Below are positions 19,501 through 20,077 of a stretch of 20,077 nucleotides of DNA, one piece after another. Origin of the DNA: Cudoniella acicularis (Eukaryota; Ascomycota; Leotiomycetes; Helotiales; Helotiaceae). The stretch covers positions 1 through 20,077 of the forward strand of contig JAAMPI010001090.1 in the NCBI GenBank assembly GCA_013054445.1. The letters are read 5' to 3'. Below the pieces are notes generated by a model. It ran no database searches, had not been told where the DNA came from, and worked only from the letters and a program-made list of their open reading frames with translations. Every line of letters begins with the position of its first letter. Position 1 is the first letter of the stretch. Made by a program: the position numbers and the translations under genes.

Positions 19501-19933
19501 ATGTTTATCCTTTTTAATAGTGCCAGACTGCCTGTTGTCTTATCGCTGTGTGCTGTGCGCTGATAATAGTAAGTATTAGGGGTTTAAGAGGTTCATGTAT
19601 GTGTATAATTGTATGGAAATAGGGCTTTATAGGCGCTGCTGGTGGTTGCGGGAATTAAGAGATTATGAGGAGACGAGGAAGAGGAAATTTGTAATTTGTT
19701 GAATGAGTTATTGTAAACTTATCTAGAAATCCAGCTACTTTATATTTACGGTATTCCTAGCCTATTCAAAACCACGTCCAGATAGATCTTGGTAGCTAAT
19801 AGTATGATATAGGTGTGGCGAATGGAGGGCAGCTTTTGCACATGCAGTAGGTTAATAGCAACCTGCGACGCACCGCCAAATTGCAAGCCTCTCAGGCTCT
19901 CACCACCAACAAGTCATAAAAATACCCACAACT
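19501..19933. other. Spacer downstream of the acyl-CoA ligase
   Basis: Base composition returns to normal from about 19500. No gene is seen. The part nearest 19933 should be the 3' untranslated region of the minus-strand ligase. Confidence 0.4.
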
Positions 19934-20077
19934 CTATAACTTCGCCTTAACCCTACCCTTCTCCTTCTCTTCCTCTTCCTTCCTCAACCACTCCCTCAGC
20001 ATCCTCCTCAAAATCTTCCCACTCGCACTCTTCGGCACCACCTCAACCCACCTCACACCCCTCACTCTACTCACCGC
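19934..20077 (-). CDS. Acyl-CoA ligase / 4-coumarate-CoA-ligase-like enzyme, C-terminal 47 aa (partial, runs off the right edge)
   Basis: The last 48 codons, including the stop, of a minus-strand gene. They contain PKSASGKILRRMLR, the A10 signature of the AMP-binding (ANL) superfamily, whose SGK lysine catalyses acyl-adenylate formation. A highly charged stretch with runs of Glu and Lys follows. The protein ends in AKL, a canonical PTS1 peroxisomal signal. In fungi such 4CL-like ligases activate carboxylic acids (phenylpropanoid, fatty or side-chain precursors) inside peroxisomes. The substrate cannot be judged from this fragment. The frame is open to the window edge; the start lies outside. 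Confidence 0.88.
   Translation of the reverse strand, partial: AVSRVRGVRWVEVVPKSASGKILRRMLREWLRKEEEEKEKGRVKAKL

Noticed and set aside
1..20077. CRISPR array, rRNA, bacterial operon or prophage signals
   Set aside because: No regularly spaced repeats, no rRNA-like segments and no prokaryotic gene organisation; introns show the DNA is eukaryotic.

Overview
The window looks like nuclear DNA of a filamentous ascomycete (Pezizomycotina). Coding exons are interrupted by short introns, mostly 46-68 bp, with fungal CTAAC/CTGAC-type branch sites. Gene density is low. There are small TA-flanked inverted-repeat elements, an AT-rich tract with the dinucleotide bias left by repeat-induced point mutation (RIP), and decayed genes of the fungal STAND/NLR class. 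I cannot name the species; a Leotiomycete is only a guess.

Layout. 1-3821: no gene I can support. 3822-4961 (-): an intronless 379-aa short-chain dehydrogenase of the 3-beta-hydroxysteroid/sterol C-3 dehydrogenase (Erg26-like) family. 5458-5810: two abutting TA-flanked miniature inverted-repeat elements. 6344-10475 (+) and 11967-16449 (+): two complete P-type Ca2+-ATPases of the PMCA/Pmc1 class, four exons each, in head-to-tail tandem. A third miniature element (about 11084-11324) lies between them. 16832-17280 (+) and about 17300-18251 (-): convergent relics of a Helo-like fungal N-terminal domain and of an NB-ARC NTPase. About 18760-19500: AT-rich RIP-degraded tract. 19934-20077 (-): the last 47 codons of an acyl-CoA ligase (4-coumarate-CoA-ligase-like) with a peroxisomal targeting tail, running off the right edge.

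The strongest story is the tandem Ca2+ pump pair. The copies share their last two intron positions and an exon of identical length (383 bp). Each also has a private first intron: a probable GC-AG intron in the upstream copy and an unusually long 479-bp intron in the downstream copy. Both upstream regions carry the same 12-bp word, TTGCACAGCCCC. Its reverse complement contains GGGGCTGTG, which fits the calcineurin/Crz1-type response element as I recall it for Aspergillus CrzA. The family is a classic target of calcineurin signalling, so this is a testable shared regulatory site. The downstream copy has unusual changes in otherwise near-invariant P-type motifs (TNDALAL instead of TNDAPAL, MVSGDN instead of MVTGDN) and a shorter nucleotide-binding domain, which suggests functional divergence.

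The STAND relics, the RIP tract and the miniature elements mark the flanks of this locus as fast-evolving. No finding here amounts to a clearly new system. The best candidates for follow-up are the paralogue divergence with the shared promoter word, the GC-AG intron, and the nested miniature elements.
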